A model generated the notes under the pieces. The model ran no database searches. It saw nothing but the letters and a program-made list of their open reading frames with translations, and had not been told where the DNA came from. A stretch of 64,000 bases of DNA from Coix lacryma-jobi var. lacryma-jobi. Lineage: Eukaryota; Streptophyta; Magnoliopsida; Poales; Poaceae. The stretch is taken from assembly GCA_009763385.1 (NCBI GenBank), contig VDCT01000089.1:372001-436000 (forward strand), written 5' to 3'. Position 1 is the stretch's first letter. Every line of letters begins with the position of its first letter. Below are positions 1 to 11,167 of the stretch, piece after piece. Both the position numbers and the translations under genes were made by a program.

Positions 1-2600
1 AGGGGAAGGAAGAAAGTCATGGCCACGTCAGCGCCTTTGCCAGTGTCGTCTGTTTTTCCTTCGGGCGCCACTCTTGCTTCTTCCCATCGCACTGCTCTTC
101 CAACTCCCTATTCCGGAGGCACTGCACCCTCCTTTTCTGGCTCTTTCTGAGCCCTTCGGGCACCACTGCCCCTTTTGCCACCTATATGGGCGGGGCTGTG
201 CCTCCTCGCTATCATCCTGGTGGTGCACCCACTCTAGTCGGCATATCTTTTGGCTCGCCGATCCGGCTTCTCATTTTAGGCGCCGATCATCCATTGGGAT
301 GCGTGCTCCCAACCTTTCGTGGACGGGCGACGGTTGACCCGATCCTGCCTATACCCCCTGTACTGATCGCTGCATTCGGGGCAGTTGTTGACGGCAGGCT
401 TTTCAAGCCTTCGTTCCAGCAGTGGCGGAAGAACGGGCACCCCCAGTGAGCTTGCTCCCGCTCTGGCGGCGTTCTTGCTCCCAGCGATGGGCCGTTCTCT
501 ATGGTACCCTCTCCTCCAACGATACCGGTGCTCTCCCGTGTGACCGTCTTCACGCTGGTATTCCTCCGCGAGTTCTCGCTCTTCGCGTTGGAGACGCCTC
601 TGCTCTTTCTCATTTTGCCGGCACCACTTGTTAGGAGATCTCTGTGGATAGGCCTGCGCCTGGAAGATGACTCTCCGTGCTCGTATCGACTATTCGTGGC
701 TTGGGCGCGCTGCCGAGCTCATCGCCAGTGATTGCCGATCGGGATCCACTGCGCCAGATTCGCGCGCTTGTCGGAGGTGGACTTTGACTTTGCCCTTGCC
801 TCTGGGATCCTCTGGAGCTACCATGTTCACTGAGAAGACACGGCGTTCTGGGCGAAGGGGTTGGCATCGATCTTCATCTTGCCATTGAACTTGATGTGTC
901 CGTCCTGGATGGCCTTCTGGATCCTTGTCCTGAACACACGACAATCATTAATAGAATGAGTGTTAGTGTTATGAAAGCCGCAGTATTTCTTGTCCTCAAC
1001 CCCTCCAGGACGGAGCATCGGGTGATCCGGGGGTAGCCTGACTCTCCCTTCGGCGACCAGAAACTCGAAGAGCTTGTCGGCCTTGGTGACGTCGAAGTCG
1101 TATGCCCCCTTCTGCTGGCGCAGCCATTGCTTGTTGGCCTGGGTCGGCTCTTTGTCCCAGTTGAGCTCTGCAGCGGCCACCTCATCTTCGGCATCAGTAT
1201 AGTCATCGGCTTCGTCAGGAAAGCCTGGTACATCTAGGCCGCGACATTGTCCTTCTGGAAGCGCCCTTCCCTCCGGAAGCCTTGCGCTTGGATAGTCATT
1301 TCATTCAGCCGGCGAGAGAGATGACCCAGGTCCTCAAACTCCTGGCCGAAGAGCTTGTCTCTGATGCTCGGGAGCATGCCTGCCACGACCAATGGTGGAA
1401 GCTGGTCGTCCGGCAGGTACATGCCGAAGCACTGGCTCTTGACTTCTCTAAACCTGCGCAGGTAGTCCTGCGGTGTCTCATTTGGCCTCTGTCGTACGTA
1501 CATGATGTCCACCAGCTTCTTCTCTTTGGTACCCGTGTAGAAGTGCGTATGGAACTTTTGCTCCAAGTCTGCCCAAGAGAGAATAGAGCCCGGCGGCAGA
1601 GACGTGAACCAAGCGAACGCCGGCCCAGTGAGCGATGACGGGAAGTACCGAACCCTGAAGGCATCCTCGGTATTGGCCTCTCCAAGCTGGAGCAGATAAC
1701 GACTGATGTGCTCCACCGTGCTAGTGTCGTCTAGACTAGAGAACTTGGATAGATCTGTCGGTACTTTGACTCTGGGAGGCAGGGCCACACGGTGGAACCA
1801 TTCAGGGAACGGAGACCTGTAAGCATGAGTGCCCTTAGGCTTCAGGCCGAAAGTGCGTTGCATCATGTCCGCCATCTTTTCCAGCATGACATCGACATTA
1901 GAGTCGGTAGTCTTTTCGGTCGTCGACTTCCCATATCCCGGATGTGGGGCGCCCTCTATGTTGTGAGGCTCAAGCATCTCATGGTACCCATTTCCGTAGT
2001 AGTCCTTTATGAGCCTGCAGGTTTGCGGGGAGATCCTGCGTGTTGACTCTGGCGGTTGACCCCTGGCGCCGATCGTGAACTGACCCATGGTCGGCAATCG
2101 GCCCTCTGGCGTCTGTTTCTCTTGAACGATCAGCCCGCTTGATTGAGCCCCGGGCGGGGTCTCTTCGCCAGCAGCTCCTGCCCCCTAAGGTGATTCGGCA
2201 GGTTGAATAGATGTGGTCCTGCTATAGGGCCAAACTCCGCCTCCATAAGCTCGTCAGCCTTGGGGCCGAATTGGGCGATCATGATGGTGCGGAAGGTGTT
2301 GAGAAACGCTCCATGCATGCGGCCGATGGTGCCAGAGACAGCTTCATTGACCATGTTAGTCATCTTCAGCACTGCCTCCTCATCCCTGGGATTAGTTGGG
2401 TTGAGCTGAACGGGCTTCGGCAAATCATGCAGACGGCGGACCTTTCCGCTTTTGTTCTTGGAGAAGGCTTCTAAGCACTTGGCCTGAAATTCGGCGCAAG
2501 CGTTAAGCACCTGCTCTTTGTACTCGTTGGGTAGCTCGGCGAACTGCACCCGCACGAGCTCCGCCTCATTGCTGGTTTCCGTTTCAACGACTTCAACCAT
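1..2600 (-). pseudogene. gag: gag of gypsy element A, frameshifted
   Basis: Gag forms the capsid of the retrotransposon particle. The likely start is the ATG at 2600, just inside the primer-binding site; an upstream ATG in the same frame lies within the LTR and is rejected. The frame runs 2600-2130, then changes: 2097-1234 holds the Retrotrans_gag core, with an RVRYFPSSLTGPAFAWF stretch followed by a segment rich in W, F and R. Further frame changes near 1236 and 845 lead to a C-x2-H/C-type motif (YCGFHNTNTHSINDC, about 1000-960) and, around 380-450, a second one (HWGCPFFRHCW). The region from 280 to 1 is degenerate. At least three frameshifts make it non-functional. Many apparent long ORFs on the opposite strand are shadows. 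Confidence 0.85.
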
Positions 2601-2617
2601 TGTTCCAGGAAAAAGGT

Positions 2618-2635
2618 GTCCCACCGGGCGTGCCA
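2618..2635 (-). other. Primer-binding site of gypsy A
   Basis: On the minus strand TGGCACGCCCGGTGGGAC begins five bases after the LTR end. It starts with TGG as required to pair with a tRNA 3'-CCA. It resembles primer sites of other grass gypsy elements; the tRNA species was not determined. Confidence 0.75.
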
Positions 2636-2640
2636 AAATG

Positions 2641-4080
2641 TGTGTTGGCACCAAAAGTGACGCACTGTGCCAATCACACAGCAAGCCGGAGAAGCTGGCT
2701 TCAAACGTGGCCCAGGTGCTCAGAAGTTCGGTGCGTGCCAGTCAGTTTGTCCTGCAACTAACAAAGGAGATAAACTGTTAAACACAAAGCTGGAACATGC
2801 CGGGTATGACCAGACAGTTCCAAGATGTACGGCCCTGAAGCCACTTACGACGACATATAGCTATGAAAGCTATCTGCCAACAGATTTAAAGATCATTCGG
2901 TAGTATGAACGAAGTTACGTGAGTAACAAGTTGCCGAATACATTTGCATGAGAATTGTACTTGCATGGTATATCAACTATGAATTGAAGTTTAACCAATC
3001 TCGATTGTGCAACCGAGTTGGGATCCATGGGGATTGAACATGCAAACCGAGCATAATTAAACTAATCTAAAGCCTGCGCCTGCCGCACGACACCTAGCCT
3101 TGTCATAGATCAAACATACTTAACATGCATGAACCCTCACCACGTGGCAATCTAGATATGATCAAATCGGCTATTACGGATAATAGATCTACTGCATGGA
3201 AGACTTTACAATAATGAATATGAAAGAACAAGATAGATCTATAAAAGACAGAGCCAAACCGATCAAGATCTAGATTGGGCAATAAAGTGTTACAACGAAA
3301 TAAACGTAAAAAGACATATAACACAAGGTAACTTGATGAATCTATTAGATCTTGCCAAACCTAATAGAGCCGATAACTATCTTGTTTATGCTAAGGTTAC
3401 CAAGTAAGTGCCTGCCGCACGGTACTTACTCGTAATCTTATCATAAACCAAGACTTCCCGATCATCGAGTAATGATCCGCCGCACGACCATTACCAACAA
3501 ACGAGACTACTTGCATCATGCCTAAATCCGCCGCACGATACTAGGCATAATAGCAAGGTTGTCGGGACTTACGGAGGTCGACGGGTCGATGGCTCCTCTC
3601 GAAGAACACGACGACACGACTTGGACTCGAAGACGGCACGGTGCCGGTTTGGTTGTATTGATTGTGTACAGATGTTACAATAGTCTCAGGGTTTATATTT
3701 ATACCCTGGTGTTCTCTGAGTCCTAGAAGGACACGATTACAACGATAAAATTAGGAAACTATCAAAAACATGATGCCTTCCGCTCCAAGCTTCCTTTAAT
3801 AACCGGCATGCACTAAAATGACGAGATCCCCATCGCTAAATCTTCTTGACATGCCGCATTTGTCATCTTCTGACGCAAACTGACTTGGCTTGAGGTAGCC
3901 GACCGCAGCGTCACATTGCCGAATTCGCTCGCCATTGACCAGTCGCCTCCACAGCCTTGCCGAACCTACTAAGTTAGCCGACCGCGCCCGCCATCTGCCG
4001 AATCCCCTCATGCGGTGATTTCTCTGAACCTGCACTGGGCTGGCCTACTTGTCATAGTGCAAAAATTATGTGTTAACACA
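2641..4080 (-). repeat. 5' LTR of gypsy A (1440 bp)
   Basis: Terminal inverted bases are TGTGTT at 2641 and AACACA at 4080, so the LTR has TG/CA ends in element orientation. The inner end lies next to the primer-binding site. It is related over much of its length to the LTR at 7960-9611, for example the stretch with CCAGACAGTTCC at about 2810 and 8130. It contains hairpins with a CCGCACG loop (see 3397-3556). No coding content. Confidence 0.85.
3397..3556. repeat. Three hairpins with CCGCACG loops in the gypsy A LTR
   Basis: Three inverted repeats share a loop core (CCGCACG) but differ in stems: AGTAAGT/ACTTACT (3403-3430), GTAATG/CATTAC (3469-3494), ATGCCTA/TAGGCAT (3518-3548). The first and third have further outer pairs (TTAC/GTAA; TTGC/GCAA). 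The third has a counterpart in the gypsy B LTR with a compensated stem. Confidence 0.8.
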
Positions 4081-4086
4081 AAGTAT

Positions 4087-5102
4087 CTAGCCTACTCTCT
4101 CTCGACAACTCATCAGCATCGTCGCTCGAGACATCTGAAGAACACTAGAAGAAGTGCGAGGATCTGGGTCCTCCTGAGGAAAGATGGGGTTCCTCTCATT
4201 CTCCCAGCGATGGATCTCCTCATGTAGGCGGTCATTGTAGTCCTGGAGATGGTGAAGTTGTAACTCCAGGTCTCCCACTTGAAGCCTGAGAAGCCTGTTC
4301 TGCTCAGTCACGCGCATGCCCTCGAGACACACACCTCGAAGCGACTCCTCAATCTCAGCCATAATCATGGACAAGAAGGTCGTCATCCCCTGCTGGTCAC
4401 TGAGCTGCTGTGCAAGGTCCTGCTCCCTCTGACGAGCCTGATCCCTCTCGACAGTCATATGAGCTAGCTATGTGGTGAGACGGTCTATCTCTGTAGCGTG
4501 CTCCTTCTGATCCCGGTGATGTGCAGCTATCTCCTCACTGAGAATATGGTCCAGGTGGTCGTAGTTGCGTGACAAACACCCATAGGTAGCCATAAGTGCA
4601 GCCATAGCACTCCCGGCTGGTCCGGCACAATGCTCTCGCTCCAAGAACTGGCCTCAAGCACAACAACCTGGCTGACGCACACACTGACTCCGGTAAGGGT
4701 CGCTGAAGATGCTAGCAGTGGCTTGCTGCGCAACCACCTCCGGGTGATCCTCCATAATGTCCCAAGAACAGTATAGGCAACCCTGTTAGCTCCATCCCAT
4801 GGGGTCCTACCCTGTAGTGCGAACACCCGGCGACACCATACGTGATCCTGCTCATCGCGGCTGGGCACGTCCACCTCGACTGTGTACATATATCGATCCT
4901 CCGAAAACTGCACACGATGCCAGTCGTACTGCGGTTCCTGGCCCTCCTAGTATCCAACCAAATGCAGTACCCTCCACAAGATGGTAGGCATGCCGAACTC
5001 CTCCAGGAAATCCTCCGATCCCTCAGCAGCCCAGGGTCCCAACAAGTAGTTAGGCCTCTTGCCTCCGGTCGACTTACAGGCGGTACGCTTGGTACGGACC
5101 AT
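4087..5102 (-). pseudogene. Element-encoded coiled-coil protein with histone H3-tail-like N-terminus
   Basis: Unrecognised protein, no known function. The ATG at 5102 follows a splice-acceptor-like TTCTTTCAG (5111-5103). Residues 2-17 read VRTKRTACKSTGGKRP, matching 12 of 16 positions of the plant histone H3 tail (ARTKQTARKSTGGKAP); the positions equivalent to K4, K9, S10 and K14 are kept. A non-histone segment with motifs NYLLGPW, FGMPTILWRV and QFSEDRYMYTVEVDVP follows, then a long predicted coiled coil rich in E, Q, R and L (about 4560-4180, for example DLELQLHHLQDYNDRLHEEI). An in-frame TAG occurs after about 50 codons, a frameshift near 4760, and further TGA and TAG codons near 4660 and 4470. 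The 3' end is lost at the gypsy A insertion. It lies in the position expected for gag, but no gag core or zinc knuckle is visible, so it may be an extra ORF before gag. Confidence 0.7.
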
Positions 5103-5532
5103 CTGAAAGAAGTTTACCCACATAGGTTTTAATTAGTTGAAGCACTTTTATTAGGAAAACGGGATGGATATTATAAGGAAGGAAGTAAGATTAATGCAAG
5201 ATTATATGATCATGATGCATGCACGTAACAAACGTCCTCACTGTCTATCAAGCTAACGGCTAGACGGTGGCATACCACGTTCACTCATAGCGTTAACTAG
5301 ACGTACTACATGTTCGCAAGTTAGCATACCTGCAGAAAATCATTTCAGCCTTGCCCACAGTATGAATATTATGCATTGCTGAAATTTAAATCTATACCAT
5401 CTTAGGTGTACACCCAGTATACACGTAAGCAGTATATGCACCCATCAAATATAATACTCCCACAATTAAATACCTTCACATATACTTGTGTGTAACAGGT
5501 ATATATTCCGGTACCAATCTAGCACACCCCTA

Positions 5533-5686
5533 GATCGGCGGTTGTCCGATCATGCTCTCACTTGCTTACACTACCCAATTCCTCAAATCTACCCGCAATT
5601 AAAATACCTTCACTCGTACTCATGTGCATACGCGTATAGGCTCCAATACTAAACTAGCTCTCCCCTAGACCAACATATGTTTGGTC
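5533..5686 (-). repeat. Paired leader hairpins of the Del-like element
   Basis: Two 19-base inverted repeats, GACCAA/TTGGTC at 5668-5686 and GATCGG/CCGATC at 5533-5551, lie in imperfect tandem repeats 135 bases apart in the untranslated leader. Both have 6-bp stems and 7-base loops. The same pair at the same spacing occurs in the plus-strand relative at 54102-54255. The rest of the leader (5103-6005) holds no ORF worth calling. Confidence 0.8.
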
Positions 5687-6005
5687 ATGCTCTCACAACT
5701 CCCTTATTACCTTGGCGTAGAGGCAAATGATCCATACATTACTATTTCAAGGAATAGCACCCATACAATTTCTTTGTCGTATGGACGACAGTATACAATA
5801 GAAATTAAATATGATGCAATACCCCAAGTTAGTACTTAACTAGCCACCTATGATCCTACTGGGCATAAGGACTTGATCACTGGCACACCTTAGTTTTTAT
5901 CCTTTAGTTTTCAAATCCTAATATAACTATAAGTTGGCAATACTACTTTATCCTTTAGAAAATACTGGTTTTCAAATACACTTATGAACAGTAACACTGA
6001 ACTAT

Positions 6006-6017
6006 GCTCCAATGCCA
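6006..6017 (-). other. Primer-binding site of the Del-like element
   Basis: On the minus strand TGGCATTGGAGC follows the LTR end after two bases (GC). It resembles the initiator-tRNA-Met primer site (TGGTATCAGAGC) with substitutions. Confidence 0.7.
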
Positions 6018-6019
6018 GC

Positions 6020-7959
6020 TGTGACAGACCCGACCAATTTATACCAGATTAAGCACCGAAACCTCTGCTTTCGCAAAGATTATCAAGTACCTAAGCTTGT
6101 ATAAACCCGGTAGTCCGGAAATCTCGAAGGATTTCTTAATCATTCAACATTAACCAAGATTGTAGTAGTTCAGTGAACATGCCCACAAGTTACAACATAG
6201 TTTGCACATGATTCAAAATACATCAGAGTACGAAACAATATTACAAACCATAGTTTGAAACGGTAGCGGAAGCAACATAGTTTTTAAATATAAGTTCGGA
6301 TTGTTCTCCATACAGTGCCATCAGTCTGATCAGGTCCACAAAAACATTAGATAAGATAAGTGGTGACCATGCCCATGGTCTAGTCATCTCCCATAACCGG
6401 GTACAGGCAGTTCTCACAGTAGCCATATAAGCACTGGCCATCTGCAACAACAAGGGAATAAAACCCTGAGTACAAGAAGGTACTCAGCTAGACTTACCCA
6501 TCATAAACCAGAAATAATGAGACACCAGGATCATGTAGGCTATATCTGGGGTTGGCTCAACATATCATTTGCATGAAAGCTCTCTTGTAAATAAACTGAA
6601 CTTAGGGCGTTGGCAGGCATTTTTATAATTATTCCTACCTTACTAGGTTTGCACCTGAACTATAACAAGCACTTGACTAATTATTCAAGCAAGAGTGACT
6701 ATTTCATCAATAGCCTTTCAGATTCCATACCATAACTATCTTTAGTTCCATAAGTTCTACGGTAGTGATCTAAAGTCAATTACTCACTATCCAGGAGCAA
6801 TGGCGATTATAATCGATTCCTACCCAGCTGGGGATAAAATGTCACACACTCTCCCGATCACACCTGCGCTCGGTAGCCGTCGGCTGCCACTCAGAGATTC
6901 GAGAACACAACGCGCGGGAGGGCCATGGGCCCTTCTACACCGGGGTTATCTCAATGCCAGGTCGCTCAAGCTATAACTGCCCACGGTCATTTCAGGTCAG
7001 TCAGGCCCTGCCTGTCCACGGACCATGCCAGGTTGCTCAGAATAGTTGCCCACGGTACATTTGAGGCCCTGGGTGTTAGGTGTCAACATCTCCATCACCG
7101 GCTCAAAAAACCTTACTCGGCTTCATGGGAGGTACTCGGACCTACTCCGTTAGTGTTTGACGCGTTCAATTTGACTGAAGGGACACTTCCCAAATGGGTC
7201 CTATGCGACACAGACGGAAGATTACTAGCACACAGAACCCATGTTCTGCTGCCCTACATCCCGTCTCTGTCTCAAATTAATTATCACATGGTTATCCCCA
7301 TGATAGCACCAGGCTAATTATGATCAGTATCCACCTATATGCGGGAGACAGGAAATCACCTGACTTTTACTGGTCTAAGCAGGGCTAAGCATATAAATCG
7401 AGCCTAGACCTAACAGGGATATCAACATAATAATTGTTGTGGACAAGGATAAGTAAGTAATGCATCAACGGTAGCAATCAATTCCTATAACCTAATGCAA
7501 CAAGCATATCGGGTTAATTTATAAATCATTTGCAAACCATAGAAGTTAAATGCTCCGGGGCTTGCCTCTCTCGAAGTCAGACGGTCGATGGTCCTGACAC
7601 TCGGGCAACTCCTCGACGTCAACCCCTTCGGTCTCCTCGAGCAAGGTCTCTCCTGGCTCGATTCCTCCTGCTGTAGCGGCTTCTGGGTTTCTCCTGCCGA
7701 TCCTGTAGGAGGCATGAACGTATATGAACATGATGAATGCACATGGAATGTGCAGGTGATGCAACAAGGTTAACAACAGACCGGAGATAAACACATGCTT
7801 GACAGCAACAACATTATTTAACTTATCTAACCTCACTTATCTAACAACTTGATCCTTTTAGTTGGTTTACCAAACAAGCATAACTATCATGATACTGAAA
7901 TGACTTCAGAAAATTTTCAAACTTTTACACAGGCTACTACGGATTGAAGCTAGACTACC
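6020..7959 (-). repeat. 5' LTR of the Del-like element, truncated
   Basis: On the plus strand it starts TGTGACAGACC, the inner LTR end, and runs to 7959, where the gypsy B LTR takes over. The segment around 6850-7000 matches the reverse complement of about 52700-52870 in the plus-strand element LTR, confirming family and orientation. ORFs inside it (such as 6925-7317) are chance. The outer LTR end is missing. Confidence 0.75.
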
Positions 7960-9611
7960 TGTTGGCGCAAAATGTAGTGCACCGCGCCTAACACACGGCA
8001 AGCCGGAAAGCGTGGCTTCAATCGGGTGCCCGGACGGTTTGAAATCCGGAGACGTGCCAGTCGGTTTTATCTGAAAGCCAACAAGGGATAAAACTTGTGA
8101 GAATAAAATGGGAACATGCCGGATGAGACCAGACAGTTCCATATTTACGGCCCTGAAGCCACTCACAACAGCATACAACTATAGAAGCTATCTGCCGAAC
8201 ATGTTTATAGAGTCATTCGGCAAATATAAAAAGAAAGCATGTAAACACGTTGATTGCCGAACGCATATGTAAGAAAAGACATTTTTGAATATATCATCAA
8301 GACATGAAGAATTATAAACAGGTAACTTATGAATATAAATCTATTCAAACACACATGCATAGGTTAATCCAACTAGTCTGTCGCACGTCTAATCTTCATA
8401 AACCCGTCAAGCATAAACCCAAGCGAGATATATTCGCTATAAGTTTACGCCACTTCCTACGGTCAGATCAATCCACCGCATGATACAATCTAACAATAAG
8501 AAGCTAAAAACATGTATATATTTGAACAATCTATGAACACTCATTACTCATGTAAGCTTAACCAAGCCCGACAAACTAGCCGAGTTGGGGTCCATGAAGA
8601 AGGAACATGCAAACAAGCATGGTTAAACCACTCTAAAACCTGCATCTGCCGCACAATACCTAGTTTTATCGAAGCTCAAACGTGATTGACATGCATGAAC
8701 CCACAACATGTAACAACCTAGATTAGAAATTGATTCGGCCATCATGATCATGCAATTATTGGTCACAAGTAAACTTGTGAGGCAAGGCCGAACAAAGATC
8801 AATCTAGATTGGGCAAAAGAGTGTTACAAATTAATTAAAACATGCAACACATGATAACTTAATGAATCTACTAGATCTTGCCAATCTAAAGAGCTGATAA
8901 CTATCTCTCTTTTGCTAAACAATGAATAAACACCTGCCGCACGGTATCCACCCATAAGCAAAGCATAAGCAAAGACTTCTTGATCGCTAACAAGGGTCCG
9001 CCGCTCGACCATTGAAAACAAACAAGACTACTTGCATCATATCTAAATCCACCACATGATACTAGATATGATAACAAGGTTGCCGGGACTTACAGAGGTT
9101 GACGGATTGATGATTCCTCTCAAAGAACTCAACGACATGACTAAGGACTCGAAGGTGGCACGGGGCCAGTTTGTATTGATATGCTTGTGAACAGTTTTAC
9201 AATGGTCGAGGGCTTATATTTATACCCTGGACGAAATATGAGTCCTAGACGATTACGATTTACATAACGAAATTTGGAAAGATACAAGTCCTATTCTTAT
9301 TCTTCTCGGTACCCTCCATTGTCACGTGTCTTCTCGTGCAAGGCGGCTCCACTTGCCATATCTATTTCCTGAATGGAGCCACCGTCTTGCAAAATAGCGG
9401 ACCGCACAGACATTTGTCAAGACTGCAAAGGCTAACCGTCCACCTGGTTGTTCACCAAATCCCTTTCTCACTGTTGGCTGGGTCCACTTGTCATTTTCTT
9501 GATCTACCTGATTACCCGATCTCCCCTGATTTTGTCAATTCTTCAAATCGCAGACATCTTCAGTAAAATCCGGCCTACCTCTTTCTTAGTCCAAATTTTG
9601 GTGTAAACACA
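7960..9611 (-). repeat. 3' LTR of gypsy B (about 1.65 kb)
   Basis: Starts TGTTGGCGC and ends near GTAAACACA at 9611; related to the LTR at 2641-4080. It carries CCGCACG-type loop motifs at about 8650, 8935, 9000 and 9050. The last forms the perfect 8-bp stem CATATCTA/TAGATATG (9038-9070) around a 17-base loop equivalent to the gypsy A hairpin at 3518-3548. No coding content. Confidence 0.8.
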
Positions 9612-9628
9612 TGCCCCCTAATTTTGGG
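9612..9628 (-). other. Polypurine tract of gypsy B
   Basis: On the minus strand AAAATTAGGGGGCA immediately precedes the LTR. This is the expected plus-strand priming site and fixes the LTR as the 3' copy of a minus-strand element. Confidence 0.7.
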
Positions 9629-9860
9629 ATAAATATTTATTCCAAAATTCTTTTCAACTGACGCAGAGCCTCTGGAAATGTCCAATCTCGTGGGAATGCC
9701 TTAATTGTTGTACTTGCTGATTCATCTCCCGATGCATCTTTTGGGGTCCTTTTAAGTCTCCCTTCACCCTGTTTCGGCCTGTGCATTCTGAACTCCCCTG
9801 CTTCGATCTCAAAACCAGAAAACCCTTCTTTCTCCTGTCATCTTCCAATCCAACTAGAAG

Positions 9861-10521
9861 ATGTCTTCCGAGGCGAGCCGACATAGCTCTGAGCTTGGGG
9901 CTTCTAGCACCTCCAAGAAGAGGTTGTTCTTAATTGTTTTTGCCTCGAAAATGAAGCAGTTGTTCTCATATTGTTGCTTTTGTTTAGGAGGACCGACGAT
10001 GACCTCCCCGAGGACTTGACTCAGAAGGTCATAGACCTTCAATTTGATCTAGAGGGGAAGGATCGGGAGATTACCCGAATCTCTCGGGAGCGTGACGTTG
10101 CTCGGAATCGGGCCGCCGGTAAATATTTTTCATCACTTCTTTCCTTGTTCTCCCTTCCTGCCTTTACTTACTCTTCCTCCTTTCAGCTCTGGCGGCCAAA
10201 CTCCATGCCCTCGAAGCCGCCATCACCAAGCTTGCCATCATGGCCGATGTGACGGGTACGACGCCCCTGAAGCGGGTGAATGAGGTTAACCGAATCCTCC
10301 CCGACATCTCTAGGGCCGGCATGGGGTACGGCGCGACGCTCGCCTTCAACGCCGTGCGGATTCACTCTGGCGCTGATTACCGCAGATTTGATGTCTGCGA
10401 GCGAGGGCTGGAAGATAGGGTAGAACACTCTGTAAATGATATGAAGGAGGCCGGAACAGATCTGGCCGATTCTTTTGATCATGTTCTCCCGATTAGGAGT
10501 AGGATGGAGTGGACGAACTGA
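9861..10521 (+). CDS. Antisense accessory gene 1 of gypsy B (3 exons)
   Basis: My gene model: exons 9861-9922, 9988-10118 and 10187-10521, both introns GT-AG (65 and 68 bases) and short with T-rich acceptors. The joined frame is open for 175 codons from an ATG to a TGA, followed 39 bases later by AATAAA (10560-10565). Exon 2 is charged and probably coiled coil (DLEGKDREITRISRERDVARNRAA); exon 3 has a YGATLAFNAV segment and acidic C-terminal part. It runs opposite to the retrotransposon, between its coding region and 3' LTR, the place where Tat-lineage elements such as Grande are known to carry antisense genes. Function unknown; the splice model is inferred only from signals and frame. Confidence 0.65.
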
Positions 10522-11167
10522 TCATCTTTATTGTAATCTTGTGTTCCCCTCTCTTTGTAAATAAAAAATCTTTCGGTTTGACCTCCAAAATCAATCTGTG
10601 ACTGATCCTTCGAGATCAATGTGTGTTCTATCTCATGCATCAGCCATTAACTTTATCTTTACCCAAGCGGCAATGTACATTACATCGGCATTTGCTGATA
10701 ATCATGCTGATCATCTCTGTCCCGCAAGTAGTTGCTGTAATTGATTATTTTAGACCCAAAGTTTTCAGTCTTCTCTCAATCTTTCGATTCATGACGACAC
10801 CAGGATAGTATTTCTTAAGGGACTTTTTTGTTTTCAGCTTTCTGTCCTCAGTGCCAATCGGTAACATGAGTTCCCAAACAATCAACCGAAACTAAACAAC
10901 TCTTAGCCGAACCCTATCGGCTTCCCGATTCTAGAGTTTCAACCTCTTCTAGTCATCAAAAATCTGTCCTGGCCCAATAACGGCCCATAAACTGTGAAAA
11001 ACTCTACTTTGATGCTTGATTTTCAGTGTGCAAGCCATGGTTCTATAAATATGACCCTACATAAGTTGTCATCCTTGATTCCGATCAAACAGTTTGACTC
11101 ATAAACTCTCCACTTCCCGGCTTTTAGCTCAAGCCAGAGAGAAAGTCCTTTGCTCGTGTTTCTATCA

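Larger units (their letters stand above)
1..4080 (-). mobile_element. Ty3/gypsy element A (Tat-like), 5' portion
   Basis: Minus-strand LTR retrotransposon cut by the window edge. Reading leftwards it shows a 5' LTR (4080-2641), a primer-binding site (2635-2618) and a gag region (2600 to about 1). It sits directly against position 4081, interrupting the coiled-coil ORF of the Del-like element to its right. The 3' half (pol, 3' LTR) lies outside the window, so the target duplication cannot be tested. Tat-like assignment rests on the gag style and the primer-binding site and is from memory of grass elements. Confidence 0.85.
4081..7959 (-). mobile_element. Del/Tekay-like gypsy element, minus strand, truncated
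   Basis: Reading leftwards: LTR (7959-6020), primer-binding site (6017-6006), an about 900-base leader, then a coiled-coil ORF (5102-4087) cut at 4081 by gypsy A. The LTR end, primer site and leader are clearly related to those of the plus-strand element at 36858-59022, notably two leader hairpins spaced 135 bases apart. The outer part of the LTR is cut at 7960 by gypsy B. No reverse transcriptase or integrase is present in what remains. Confidence 0.75.

Noticed and set aside
6925..7317. 130-codon plus-strand ORF
   Set aside because: Within an LTR; the homologous LTR at 52.6-53.0 kb has only a different-frame shadow.
7960..9611. Interpretation as a solo LTR
   Set aside because: A polypurine tract and internal sequence adjoin its right end, so it is a 3' LTR.
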